Part shown: one piece after another, positions 1 to 7,729 of the stretch
Layout of the letters: the number at the start of each line of letters is the position of its first letter
Numbering within the stretch: the stretch's first letter is position 1
NCBI GenBank assembly: GCA_946480605.1
Contig: CAMLKW010000048.1
Location: forward strand, 1-22,786
Source of the DNA: an uncultured Roseateles sp.
GTDB lineage: Bacteria; Pseudomonadota; Gammaproteobacteria; Burkholderiales; Burkholderiaceae
DNA length: 22,786 bases
Reading direction: 5' to 3'
Program-made: the position numbers and the translations under genes
Notes under the pieces: model-generated
Told to the model about the DNA's origin: nothing
Seen by the model: only the letters and a program-made list of their open reading frames with translations
Database searches by the model: none

Positions 1-1312
1 GGATGGTCAGCCCCTCGATGGCCTTCTTGGGTGCATTGGCCTTGGGCACCACGGCGACGCTGAAGCCCAGTTTGGCGGCCTCCTTCAGCCGCTCCTGGCC
101 GCGCGGCGCGGGGCGCACCTCGCCGGCCAGGCCGATCTCGCCGAAGGCGATGAAGCCCTTGGGCAGCGCCCGGCCGCGCAGCGAGCTTTGAATTGCCAGC
201 AGCACCGCCAGGTCGGCTGCCGGCTCGGTGATGCGCACGCCGCCCACCGCGTTGACGAACACGTCCTGGTCGCCCGTGGCCACGCCGGCATGGCGGTGCA
301 GCACGGCCAGCAGCATGGCCAGCCGGTCGCGGTCCAGGCCGACAGACAGCCGCCGCGGGCTGACGCCGCCGCTGTCCACCAGCGCCTGCAGCTCCACCAG
401 CAGCGGCCGCGTGCCCTCCAGCGTGACCAGCACGCAGCTGCCCGGCACCGGCTCGGTGTGCGTGGACAGGAAGATGGCGCTGGGGTTGGCCACGCCCTTC
501 AGGCCCTTTTCCGTCATCGCGAACACGCCGATCTCGTTGACGGCGCCGAAGCGGTTCTTGATGGCGCGCACCAGCCGGAAGCTGGAATGCGTGTCGCCCT
601 CGAAATACAGCACCGTGTCGACGATGTGTTCCAGCACGCGCGGGCCGGCCAGCGCCCCTTCCTTGGTGACGTGGCCCACCAGCACCATCGCGCAGCCGCG
701 CGCCTTGGCCGTGCGCGTCAGCTGCGCGGCGCACTCGCGCACCTGGGCGACCGAGCCGGGCGCGGAAGACAGCTGCTCGGAATACAGCGTCTGGATGGAG
801 TCGATGACGCAGAAGTCCGGCTCTTCGGCTTCGATGGTGGCCAGGATCTTTTCCAGCGCTATCTCGGCCAGCACGCGCACCTTGTCGCCGGCCAGGCCCA
901 GCCGGCGCGAGCGCATCGCCACCTGCGCGCCGCTTTCCTCGCCGGTCACATACAAGACCTTCACGGTCTGCGACAGCGACTCCACCGCCTGCAGCAGCAG
1001 CGTGGACTTGCCGATGCCCGGGTCACCGCCGATCAGCACGACGCCGCCGGCCACGATGCCGCCGCCCAGCACGCGGTCCAGTTCCTCCTGGCCGGTGGGC
1101 GTGCGCTCGAAGTCGCTGGCCTCGATCTCGCTCAGCGTCGCCACCGGCTGGCTGCGCGCCAGCGACTGGTAGCGGTTCTTGGCGCCGCCGCTGGGTTCGG
1201 CGGCGGTTTCGGTCAGCGTGTTCCAGGCGTTGCAGTGGGGGCACTTGCCCAGCCAGCGCGGACTGGTGCCGCCGCATTCGGCGCAGGTGTAGATGCTTTT
1301 GTTCGTGGCCAT
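1..1312 (-). CDS. radA: DNA repair protein RadA (3' end cut off by window edge)
   Basis: RadA is a RecA-like ATPase and branch-migration helicase acting in homologous recombination. The ATG is at 1312, and 437 codons are visible before the left edge. The family is about 460 residues long, so only the last ~20 are missing. Seen: an N-terminal four-cysteine zinc finger (C10, C13, C24, C27), a Walker A motif GGDPGIGKS at residues 95-103, the RadA signature KNRFG at 252-256, and a C-terminal Lon-protease-like domain that includes the stretch GDQDVFVNAVGG. The gene starts 13 bases after the stop of the membrane-protein gene at 1326-2024, so the two probably share a transcript. Nothing looks broken. 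The identification is firm because all three RadA hallmarks are present in order. Confidence 0.97.
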   Translation of the reverse strand, partial: MATNKSIYTCAECGGTSPRWLGKCPHCNAWNTLTETAAEPSGGAKNRYQSLARSQPVATLSEIEASDFERTPTGQEELDRVLGGGIVAGGVVLIGGDPGIGKSTLLLQAVESLSQTVKVLYVTGEESGAQVAMRSRRLGLAGDKVRVLAEIALEKILATIEAEEPDFCVIDSIQTLYSEQLSSAPGSVAQVRECAAQLTRTAKARGCAMVLVGHVTKEGALAGPRVLEHIVDTVLYFEGDTHSSFRLVRAIKNRFGAVNEIGVFAMTEKGLKGVANPSAIFLSTHTEPVPGSCVLVTLEGTRPLLVELQALVDSGGVSPRRLSVGLDRDRLAMLLAVLHRHAGVATGDQDVFVNAVGGVRITEPAADLAVLLAIQSSLRGRALPKGFIAFGEIGLAGEVRPAPRGQERLKEAAKLGFSVAVVPKANAPKKAIEGLTI

Positions 1313-1325
1313 GCGGCGATTGTCG

Positions 1326-2024
1326 TCATGGCGTGCGCCAGATCCTGACGGCATGCGGCAGCGACTCGGCCTGGGGCATCCAGTGATCGAGGGCTGCGCC
1401 CAGCCCCACGCCGGCAAGGAGCAAGGCCAGGGCGCCGGCCCACGTATGGCGCAGTGCGCAGCGCAGCCAGCCGCCGCGCTCGAACTGGCGCTGGTGCCGC
1501 CATGCCAGGCCGGCCGCGAAGGCCGCCAGCGCGACCTCGACCGACACCGCCAGCAGCACCTCCACGCCGAACAACAGCGTGACCCCCGCGCCCAGCAGCG
1601 CCGCGAGCGCCAGCGCCATGCCGACCAGCGCCACGATGGGCAGCAGCACGAGGGCACCCTCGTCCAGGCTGCCTGCGGCCTCGATGGCCGGGCCGGCGGC
1701 GTCGCCGAGGCCGTGGCCCGCGTCGACCACGTCCACGCCGATCTCGACGGCATCGAGCGCATCGTCCTCGCGGCTCAGCAGCCAGGCCGCCCACAGCCGC
1801 AGCAGGCCCAGGTAGACCACGTAGCAGACCGCCAGGCTGAGCCCGAATCGCAGCGACAGCGTGTCCACGCCGGCCCCGCGCAGCAGCGCGCCGCTGAGCC
1901 ACAGACAGCCCAGACAGCACAGCGCGATCAGGCCCACGTGCAGGCGCAGCCAGCGGTGCGTCTTCAGCCAGCGGCGCGTGCTGAGGATCTGGCGTTCGAC
2001 GGAGGGCTGGGCGTCTCGCTGCAT
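1326..2024 (-). CDS. Small multi-pass membrane protein, function unknown
   Basis: This is a 232-residue protein of unrecognised family. After a short basic N-terminus (MQRDAQPSVER) it has about five hydrophobic segments: two early ones, an acidic linker around residues 100-130 (DDALDAVEIGVDVVD), then two or three more, the last ending just before WRTP. It is predicted to sit in the inner membrane. The frame stays open upstream to 2246, but that start would overlap the exporter gene on the opposite strand and adds a non-hydrophobic arginine-rich stretch. I therefore chose the ATG at 2024; no strong ribosome binding site precedes it. The stop lies 13 bases before radA, so co-transcription is likely. 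A functional link to RadA is not implied. Confidence 0.75.
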   Translation of the reverse strand: MQRDAQPSVERQILSTRRWLKTHRWLRLHVGLIALCCLGCLWLSGALLRGAGVDTLSLRFGLSLAVCYVVYLGLLRLWAAWLLSREDDALDAVEIGVDVVDAGHGLGDAAGPAIEAAGSLDEGALVLLPIVALVGMALALAALLGAGVTLLFGVEVLLAVSVEVALAAFAAGLAWRHQRQFERGGWLRCALRHTWAGALALLLAGVGLGAALDHWMPQAESLPHAVRIWRTP

Positions 2025-2136
2025 GCGGCGATTCTGGGCGGGGGGCCTGAGCCGGCCGTGGTGAATATGCCCGCGCCAGCGCCGCCGCGGGCCGCGTGGG
2101 ACACTGTGCTCCCAGCAGTTGGCGATGGAGCCGGTC

Positions 2137-2766
2137 ATGGATTTCTCGGTGTGGTTGGCGTTCTTCGCGGCGTCCTGGGCCATCAGCATCTCGCCCGGCG
2201 CGGGCGCCGTCGCGGCGATGAGCGCGGGGCTGAGCCACGGCTTCAAGCGCGGCTACTTCATGACGATGGGCCTCATCCTGGGCATCCTGACGCAGGTCGT
2301 TCTGGTCAGCGTGGGCCTGGGCGCATTGATCGCGACCTCGTCGCTGGGCTTCGCCATCGTCAAGTGGGCCGGTGTGGCCTACCTGGTCTACCTGGGCGTG
2401 CAGCAATGGCGCGCGCCGGCCAAGCCGCTGGCCGCGGCGGACGACGGCACGGCGCAGGTCACGCGCCGGCAGTTGGTGCTGCGTGGTTGGGGCATCAACG
2501 CGGTCAATCCCAAGGGCACGGTCTTCCTGCTGGCCGTCGTGCCGCAGTTCCTGGACCTGCACGTGCCGCTGGGGCCGCAGTACCTGGTCATCGGTGCGAC
2601 GCTGGCGTTCACGGACCTGGTCGTCATGGCCGGCTACACGGCGCTGGCCGCGCGCGTGCTGTCGGCGCTGAAGAGCGAGAGCCACATCAAGACGCTGAAC
2701 CGCGTGTTCGGCGGCCTGTTCGTCGGCGCCGGCATGCTGCTCGCCACGTTCAAGCGCACGAGCTGA
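2137..2766 (+). CDS. LysE/RhtB-family amino acid exporter
   Basis: This 209-residue inner-membrane exporter belongs to the LysE/RhtB superfamily, whose members export amino acids such as homoserine, threonine or lysine; the substrate here is unknown. The N-terminus has the family pattern ISISPGAGAVAAMSAGLSHG, followed by a GLILGILTQ helix and a central NPKGTVFLLAVVPQF segment, also typical. About six hydrophobic helices are visible. In-frame starts exist at TTG 2119, ATG 2125 and ATG 2137. I chose 2137 because GGAG at 2127-2130 sits at good spacing and the protein then begins at the first helix. The stop overlaps the ATG of the next transporter by one base (TGATG), so the two exporters are translationally coupled. 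Confidence 0.92.
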   Translation: MDFSVWLAFFAASWAISISPGAGAVAAMSAGLSHGFKRGYFMTMGLILGILTQVVLVSVGLGALIATSSLGFAIVKWAGVAYLVYLGVQQWRAPAKPLAAADDGTAQVTRRQLVLRGWGINAVNPKGTVFLLAVVPQFLDLHVPLGPQYLVIGATLAFTDLVVMAGYTALAARVLSALKSESHIKTLNRVFGGLFVGAGMLLATFKRTS

Positions 2767-3665
2767 TGGCAGGCGACGACGCCCGCCGCCTGCCCACCTG
2801 GCTGCTCTTTCTGGCTCCGGTGCTGATCTGGGCCAGCACCTGGCACGTCATCCTGTACCAACTGGCCTCCACGGTGCCGGTGCTGGCGTCGGTGGGCTGG
2901 CGCTTCGCGCTGTCGGCGTTGCTGCTGGCGGCGCTGGCCCGCTGGCGCCGTGTGCCATTGGGCCTGCCGCGCTACGCGCACGCCTATGCGCTGGCGACCG
3001 GCGTCATCCAGTACGCCGGCAACTACTGGGCGGTCTACGAGGCCGAGCGCTACGTGCCCAGCGGCCTGGTGGCGGTGCTGTTCTGCCTGCTGGTGTTCAT
3101 GAACGCGCTGGCGGCCTGGCTGCTGTGGCGCCAGCCGGTCAGCCGGCGCTTCCTGGCCGCGTCCAGCGGCGCGGTGCTGGGCGTGGCGCTGATCTTCTGG
3201 CCGGAGCTGGCGGCCACCGGCGAACGGCCCGACGCGTTGCTGGGCCTGGGCCTGAGCTTCTTCGCCGTCGTGGCGGCCTGCGTGGGCGGCTTCTTCACGC
3301 TGGCGCTGCAGCGTCGCGGCCTGCCGCTGGTGCCGGTGCTGGCCTGGAGCATGGGCTACGGCGCGGCCTTCCTGCTGCTGGCATCGCTGGCGAGCGGACG
3401 CGGCCTGTCCTTCGACTGGACGCCCAGCTACCTGGCCAGCCTGCTGTACCTCGCCGTGTTCGGTTCGGTCGTCGCATTCACGCTGTATTTCCGGCTGGCC
3501 GAGCGCACCGGGCCGGCGCAGGCGGCGCTGGTGGGCGTCATGGTGCCGGTCATCGCGCTGATGGTGTCGGCCACGCTGGAGGGCTGGCAGGCGACGCCGC
3601 TGGCCATCGGCGGCATGGTGCTGTGCCTGGTCAGCCTGTTCGTCGCAACACGGCGGACGGGTTAG
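2766..3665 (+). CDS. EamA/DMT-family transporter
   Basis: This 299-residue drug/metabolite-transporter superfamily protein has two EamA repeats. About ten hydrophobic helices are visible, beginning with TWLLFLAPVLIWASTWHVIL. The first repeat ends near GVALIFWP and the second begins near LGLSFFAVVAACVGGFFTL. The penultimate region FGSVVAFTLYFRLAERTGPA followed by VMVPVIALMVS is characteristic of the family. The likely role is export of a small metabolite or amino acid; the substrate cannot be read from sequence. The ATG overlaps the stop of the LysE-type gene by one base, so the pair probably forms an efflux operon. The last 35 bases overlap the 3' end of the diguanylate cyclase gene on the other strand. 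Confidence 0.92.
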   Translation: MAGDDARRLPTWLLFLAPVLIWASTWHVILYQLASTVPVLASVGWRFALSALLLAALARWRRVPLGLPRYAHAYALATGVIQYAGNYWAVYEAERYVPSGLVAVLFCLLVFMNALAAWLLWRQPVSRRFLAASSGAVLGVALIFWPELAATGERPDALLGLGLSFFAVVAACVGGFFTLALQRRGLPLVPVLAWSMGYGAAFLLLASLASGRGLSFDWTPSYLASLLYLAVFGSVVAFTLYFRLAERTGPAQAALVGVMVPVIALMVSATLEGWQATPLAIGGMVLCLVSLFVATRRTG

Positions 3666-4827
3666 CGGCGATGTTCTGCGTCGGCAACGGGGCGAGTTCC
3701 ATCCGGTCTCGTCCCTTGCGCTTGGACGCATAAAGGGCGTCGTCGGCCCGCTTGAGACAGTCCGACAGTTCCGTGTCGGGCTGGTCGAACAAGGTCGCGC
3801 CAATGCTCAGGGACACCGGCTCCGGCGTCGAGAACATCGCGCGGGCCTGCTGCGCGAACGCCTCGCGCAAGGCCCGGCCCAGCGCCTGCGCGGCGGTGGC
3901 GGAGACGCCGCGCAGCAGGATCACGAACTCGTCCCCGCCCAGCCGCGCGGCCAGCGCGCCGTGGGGCAGCGCGCCGCGGATGAGGTCGCTCAGCGTGACC
4001 AGCAGGCGGTCGCCGGCGTCATGGCCGTGCAGGTCGTTGACCTGCTTGAAGTGGTCGATGTCGATCAGCAGCAGCGCGCCGGGGCTGGCCGGCGAGGCCT
4101 GCTCCAGCAGCACCGGTGCGCGCGAATAGAGCGCGCGGCGGTTGTCCAGCGCGGTGAGCGGGTCGCGGGCGGCGATCTCCGCGATGCGCTCCTCGCGGCG
4201 ATGGCGCTCGGTGCCGGTCATGGACATCGCCAGCAGCATGATCGCCATCACGCCTTCCACCAGCGAGACCAGGATCACCTCGCCGCGGAAGCTGGCCAGG
4301 TTGACGAAGGCGTCCGGCACCATGGCCGAGGCGGCCTTCGCGAGGTAGAACAGGCCGTGCGCCAGCAGGACGAAGCGCAGCTGCGCCGCGCCCACGTTCA
4401 GCGCGCCGCCGTGCGGGCGCAGCAGCAGGCTGGCGCGCAAGGTGATGCCGGCGATCAGCAGCGACTGGATGCCCAGCATCGCCTTGGACCACCAGGGCCG
4501 GTCGGGCAGCAACAGCATCGCCATCCAGACGCCGGCCAGCAGCCACCAGGCGCGCGACAGCCGGACGCGCGTGAACCCTGCGACACCGGCCAGGAACAGC
4601 CAATGGGCGCCGATCAGCAGGCCGTTGGAGAACCAGATGCCGATCAGCACATGGCCGCGGGAACGCAGCAGCGCGAGCACGCAGCCCACGGCGATGACGG
4701 CGAACCCTGCGCTCCACAGCAGCAGCGAGCGTTCGCGCACGCTGCTCCATTCCACGGTCAGGTACAGCGCCGAGGCGGCGGCCATGGCCGTGGTGAGGAC
4801 GAGCAGGGTGAAGGGATCGAGAACCAT
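3631..4827 (-). CDS. Membrane-anchored diguanylate cyclase (GGDEF domain)
   Basis: This 398-residue protein is predicted to make cyclic di-GMP from two GTP. Residues 1-205 hold about six or seven hydrophobic segments forming a membrane sensor region of no recognised class. A short charged linker (TERHRREERIAEIAARD) leads into the GGDEF domain at about 222-385. The active-site motif is intact (GGDEF at 297-301), as are the metal-binding region IDIDHFK at 254-260 and the NDLHGHDAGD stretch. The allosteric inhibitory site, normally RxxD five residues before GGDEF, reads PHGA here (288-291), so product inhibition through it is not expected. The ATG at 4827 puts the first helix at the N-terminus; upstream codons in frame add a basic, proline-rich stretch unlikely to be translated. 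No clear ribosome binding site is visible. Confidence 0.92.
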   Translation of the reverse strand: MVLDPFTLLVLTTAMAAASALYLTVEWSSVRERSLLLWSAGFAVIAVGCVLALLRSRGHVLIGIWFSNGLLIGAHWLFLAGVAGFTRVRLSRAWWLLAGVWMAMLLLPDRPWWSKAMLGIQSLLIAGITLRASLLLRPHGGALNVGAAQLRFVLLAHGLFYLAKAASAMVPDAFVNLASFRGEVILVSLVEGVMAIMLLAMSMTGTERHRREERIAEIAARDPLTALDNRRALYSRAPVLLEQASPASPGALLLIDIDHFKQVNDLHGHDAGDRLLVTLSDLIRGALPHGALAARLGGDEFVILLRGVSATAAQALGRALREAFAQQARAMFSTPEPVSLSIGATLFDQPDTELSDCLKRADDALYASKRKGRDRMELAPLPTQNIAANPSAVLRRTG

Positions 4828-5347
4828 GGACGGTGGGGGAATCGGCGCGGCGGGCACCGCGCAGGAGCCGCCCGGCCTGGAGCCATGCGCAGACGGGATC
4901 GGCTGCTCGGCTGCTCGGCGGCAACGCCAGCGCCGTCGCATGGACACGGAACGGAGCCGCGCGCGTGGCAAATTATTCCAGGGCGCGGGTTTTCACGGCT
5001 CTCCGGCTGGTCGGGTCGCCGGGTGGATGTCACGGATCGGGCCGGGAATCGGGAAAGGAGGACTGCTGCCGATCAAGGTTAATGTTCTGGCTGGCTGTTG
5101 TCGGCCACAAGCGGCCGGTCGCGGACGGCGGTTTTGGGGAAGACCAGCTCCGCCCTCTGGCGAAGCGATGAGATACGGGGGTTGAAACACCTAGAGACTA
5201 ACGCTCCGAATGGCTCGAAAAACAGAAAGCAGATCCGTTCGGCGGTTGCCTAGCTCAAAGCTCCTGGATCGACCGTCGAGCGCTGAGCTCGGCCGCGCCG
5301 CGTTGCACGGCTTTTGCCGGTGAGTGAGAATCCCGGACGAGAAGACT
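4828..5347. other. Intergenic gap before the accessory cassette
   Basis: I find no convincing gene in these 520 bases. The left part (to about 5030) is as G+C-rich as the flanking core and probably holds the promoter of the diguanylate cyclase on the minus strand. From about 5040 the composition drops and resembles the following cassette. A short stretch at 5093-5121 resembles, in inverted orientation, a stretch at 7631-7659 beyond the cassette. Short open frames here show no codon bias or family resemblance. The cassette promoter must lie between about 5120 and 5340, but I see no clean -35/-10 pair: TTGAAA at 5182-5187 lacks a partner at suitable spacing. Confidence 0.6.
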
Positions 5348-6169
5348 ATGAAAATCAGGCAGTCCGACCCCAAACGCGTCGTCTACAAGCACAACCCGCT
5401 GGTCGAGGTCCTGTGCCAGATTCGTTTCGAACGCGTGCTGCGCTTGGTCACGGGCGCGCCAGATGCCTTCCAGCAGAAGTTCGCCGCGAAGTACCCGAAG
5501 CTGATCGAGGAGCAAGTCGCCTCCTTCCAAGTCGTCGTCGGCCCCGGGCAGCCCGGAGCGGTCGACCAGGTTCCCACGCCCGCCGCCGGGAAGATCTACC
5601 ATTTCATCTCTGCGGACGAACGGACCAAGGTTTCGGTCAGCGCTGACTTCGTCTCCTTCAGTTGCGAGGTCTACGAGCGTTGGGAGAGGTTCAAGGAGCA
5701 GGCGCTCGAGGCGTTCTTCGGCTTCTTGGATATCTACCCCGAAGCTGCGCCGGCCAGAATCGGGCTTCGATACAAGGATTTGATCGTCAGGGAGAATCTT
5801 GGACTGCAGGGCACGCCCTGGAGCCAGCTCCTCACGCCGTTCGTCTCGGGCGTATTCGCGGTCGAAAATTTCTTGGAAGAGCCTTTAACAGTCGCCGATG
5901 AGGCTCATATTCAACAAGCATCGCAAGCCACGTTGCGGCTCGATGAATGCGGACTGCTTGTCCAGAGCACAATGCTCAGGTCGGCTGATGCCGAGCCGCA
6001 GACCGCCTTTCTGATCGATTCGGACTTCTTCCGCGACTCTTCGTCTTACGATCTGAGTCCCGGAAAGACCTCGGAGAATCTGGAAGCCCTGCACGGCAAC
6101 GCTGACGCCCTGTTTCGCCGCTGCATAACGGAGACCCTGCACAATGCCCTCGGCCCTACGCCAATTTGA
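5348..6169 (+). CDS. TIGR04255 family protein
   Basis: This 273-residue protein matches the sporadically distributed TIGR04255 family, whose biochemical role is unknown. Two hallmarks are visible. The N-terminal motif YKHNPLVEVLCQIRF (residues 13-27) matches the family pattern hNPLvEvvfeiRF. The C-terminal ending LEALHGNADALFRRCITETL has the His and Phe spacing seen in the family. There is no signal peptide or membrane segment, so it should be cytoplasmic. A GTG at 5324 would add eight residues; I chose the ATG at 5348 because the family motif begins shortly after it. The gene overlaps the next one by 26 bases. Its base composition is visibly less G+C-rich than the flanking core genes, consistent with acquisition by transfer. 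Members of this family often occur in accessory regions. Confidence 0.85.
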   Translation: MKIRQSDPKRVVYKHNPLVEVLCQIRFERVLRLVTGAPDAFQQKFAAKYPKLIEEQVASFQVVVGPGQPGAVDQVPTPAAGKIYHFISADERTKVSVSADFVSFSCEVYERWERFKEQALEAFFGFLDIYPEAAPARIGLRYKDLIVRENLGLQGTPWSQLLTPFVSGVFAVENFLEEPLTVADEAHIQQASQATLRLDECGLLVQSTMLRSADAEPQTAFLIDSDFFRDSSSYDLSPGKTSENLEALHGNADALFRRCITETLHNALGPTPI

Positions 6170-6773
6170 ACCGGCCAACGCGCGCCGTGTGTTCTTCGGG
6201 CGCGGGTTCGACATCGCCGAAGTCATGGACCTAGCTCGCACCGAGGCACCGAAGCCGTCGAAGCTTGCGAAGTATGCGGCGCCGGCCCCCGCGCAGCAGC
6301 ACACCTCCAACAGCGGCCGCGAATTCGCCACGGAGCTCGCGGTGAAGTTTGCCCATGGCCGATCGCTCAACGCGATCTGGTTCGAATACTTCGCCAAGAT
6401 TGAGGGCGTGGCGCCCCGCGTCGCCAACGGCGACTCGTCCGCGTTGGAGGCGGAGTGGTTGACGCACCTGCATGGCGCTCGGACCAAGGAGATCGCGGAG
6501 ATCACCAAGACTTTGTCGCTTCTGCTTGACCGCCTCGAAGTCAGCGGCCCTGCCGAGCTCTCGAAGGATCTTGGCAAAGTCGACGTTGAGAACGCGCATC
6601 CGTATCACCTCCTTGCCGTGCTCAGGTCCTTGTTCAATCAGCGGCACTCCATCCCTAACTGGCGCAGCCTCGAGCGGCGAACCCGTGTCGTGTTCGAGAA
6701 GAAGGAAATGAATCCGTCTCGCGTCATGAAGGGCTTGGATGTCGATGGCAACGAAGTTCGCGCTGCTCAATGA
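6144..6773 (+). CDS. Hypothetical protein, middle gene of the accessory cassette
   Basis: I do not recognise this 209-residue protein. It has no signal peptide, membrane segment or metal-binding cysteine motif. A short N-terminal region (RRVFFGRGFDIAEVMDLART) is followed by a low-complexity Ala/Pro/Lys stretch around residues 35-50 (PKPSKLAKYAAPAPAQQ). A mainly helical charged region comes next, and the C-terminal part is rich in basic and aromatic residues (HSIPNWRSLERRTRVVFEKK). It overlaps the upstream TIGR04255 gene by 26 bases and the downstream gene by 35 bases, so all three are probably translated from one message and may act together. ATG 6144 gives the longest product; an internal start would remove the overlap. 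Possible roles include adaptor, regulator or antitoxin-like partner, but nothing in the sequence selects among them. Confidence 0.7.
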   Translation: MPSALRQFEPANARRVFFGRGFDIAEVMDLARTEAPKPSKLAKYAAPAPAQQHTSNSGREFATELAVKFAHGRSLNAIWFEYFAKIEGVAPRVANGDSSALEAEWLTHLHGARTKEIAEITKTLSLLLDRLEVSGPAELSKDLGKVDVENAHPYHLLAVLRSLFNQRHSIPNWRSLERRTRVVFEKKEMNPSRVMKGLDVDGNEVRAAQ

Positions 6774-7521
6774 GGCGGCAGCCGATTACAAAAAGAATGG
6801 CAAGCTGGTCGGCGTCTTCCTGAAGGGCCCTGGCCCCGGACCTGCCAGACCTGGCAAGGCGGAGCCCAACCATGTGGGCTTGCTGTTCGTCGACCCCGCC
6901 GGCCAGACGCGCGAGTTCCATTTCGTCACCGACAACAAAATCATCAGCGACGTGTTGAAGCCGACGAAGCCGTATTTCCACGCGGAGATCGGCCTCGATG
7001 AGCCCAACGCGACGGTGTTCGCCAGCTACCTCAGCACCTTTCTGAACGAGGGAAAGATGCCCCGTATCAAATACGGCATGGACTGGTTTGCGGTGTTGGG
7101 GTCGTTCGACGCGGACGGCGTTTATAAGTTCGACGACGCCGACGACGATCCGGGGCTGACCTGCTCGCTTTTCGTGAGCGAGCTGTTGAATGGCCGCGGA
7201 TATCAGCTTGTGGACTACGCGCAATGGCCTCAGAACCAACAACGGGATCTGCAATGGCGGACTGCCAAGGTGGCGGCATATCGCGCGAAGGGCGAGTTCG
7301 CCCCTGAGCGCCTCGACGCCATGGAGAGCATTGACCCGTTCATCCGGCTGCGTCCCGAGGAGGTCGCGGCCGTCGCGGAGCAGGACTACTACTCGTGGGC
7401 GGAGTTGAAGTATCGCCACGAACCTCTCGGTGACGGAGAAGCTGCCGCGGCCGATCGGCACCGCAGCATCGAGGAGCTCGCCCGGGAGGTCGTTATAGCC
7501 TTCGCGGAAGCCCTTCCCTGA
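6739..7521 (+). CDS. Candidate permuted NlpC/P60-like (papain-fold) cysteine hydrolase
   Basis: This 260-residue cytoplasmic protein has no recognised name. Two short motifs in permuted order suggest the circularly permuted NlpC/P60 (YiiX-like) fold. The first is a histidine motif, NHVGLLFVD, with H45. About 97 residues later comes a cysteine motif at the start of a helix, TCSLFVSELL, with C142. A Pro-containing segment FIRLRPEEVA follows near residue 205, comparable to the P-x-D segment of YiiX-like proteins. Known members cleave peptide, amide or ester bonds; the substrate here is unknown. AAGGG at 6729-6733 supports the ATG at 6739, and ATG 6745 is an alternative. The start lies 35 bases inside the previous gene. 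The fold assignment rests on motif order only and needs a structure prediction. Confidence 0.72.
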   Translation: MSMATKFALLNEAAADYKKNGKLVGVFLKGPGPGPARPGKAEPNHVGLLFVDPAGQTREFHFVTDNKIISDVLKPTKPYFHAEIGLDEPNATVFASYLSTFLNEGKMPRIKYGMDWFAVLGSFDADGVYKFDDADDDPGLTCSLFVSELLNGRGYQLVDYAQWPQNQQRDLQWRTAKVAAYRAKGEFAPERLDAMESIDPFIRLRPEEVAAVAEQDYYSWAELKYRHEPLGDGEAAAADRHRSIEELAREVVIAFAEALP

Positions 7522-7729
7522 GTCGCCCGTGCCATTTTCATGGCCAGTGTCGGTGCCCTACGCCTTCGGCTCCGGCACCACTTACCTTGGCAGTTGCGCG
7601 ACCGCTTCTAGACCTCCAGTTCACGAAGTCGAAGGTCCGCAACGGGTCGATAGCTGCCGGCCGCGAGGTGTTCCACGAACGGCGGTAACCAGCCCGAAGC
7701 AGTCGTCCTGCTACGCCGCCCCGCCTCAC
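7522..7729. other. Gap between accessory cassette and arfB
   Basis: These 208 bases, between the stop of the cassette's last gene and the stop of arfB, show no supported gene. A 63-codon frame on the minus strand (7538-7729) has no recognisable family. The stretch 7631-7659, read on the minus strand, matches the stretch at 5093-5121 at 18 of 29 positions by my hand alignment. I see no clear terminator hairpin, although the convergent genes on either side must end here. Confidence 0.5.

Noticed and set aside
188..1348. Long plus-strand open frame opposite radA
   Set aside because: It is antisense to a clear radA with complete motifs; its His/Gln/Arg-rich composition is a G+C artefact.
2025..2246. 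Upstream extension of the small membrane-protein gene
   Set aside because: It would overlap the LysE-type gene on the other strand and adds an arginine-rich stretch unlike a membrane-protein N-terminus.
4960..5000. Possible sigma-54 promoter (TGG...TTGC) before the diguanylate cyclase
   Set aside because: The spacing between the two elements on the minus strand is 6 bases instead of 8.
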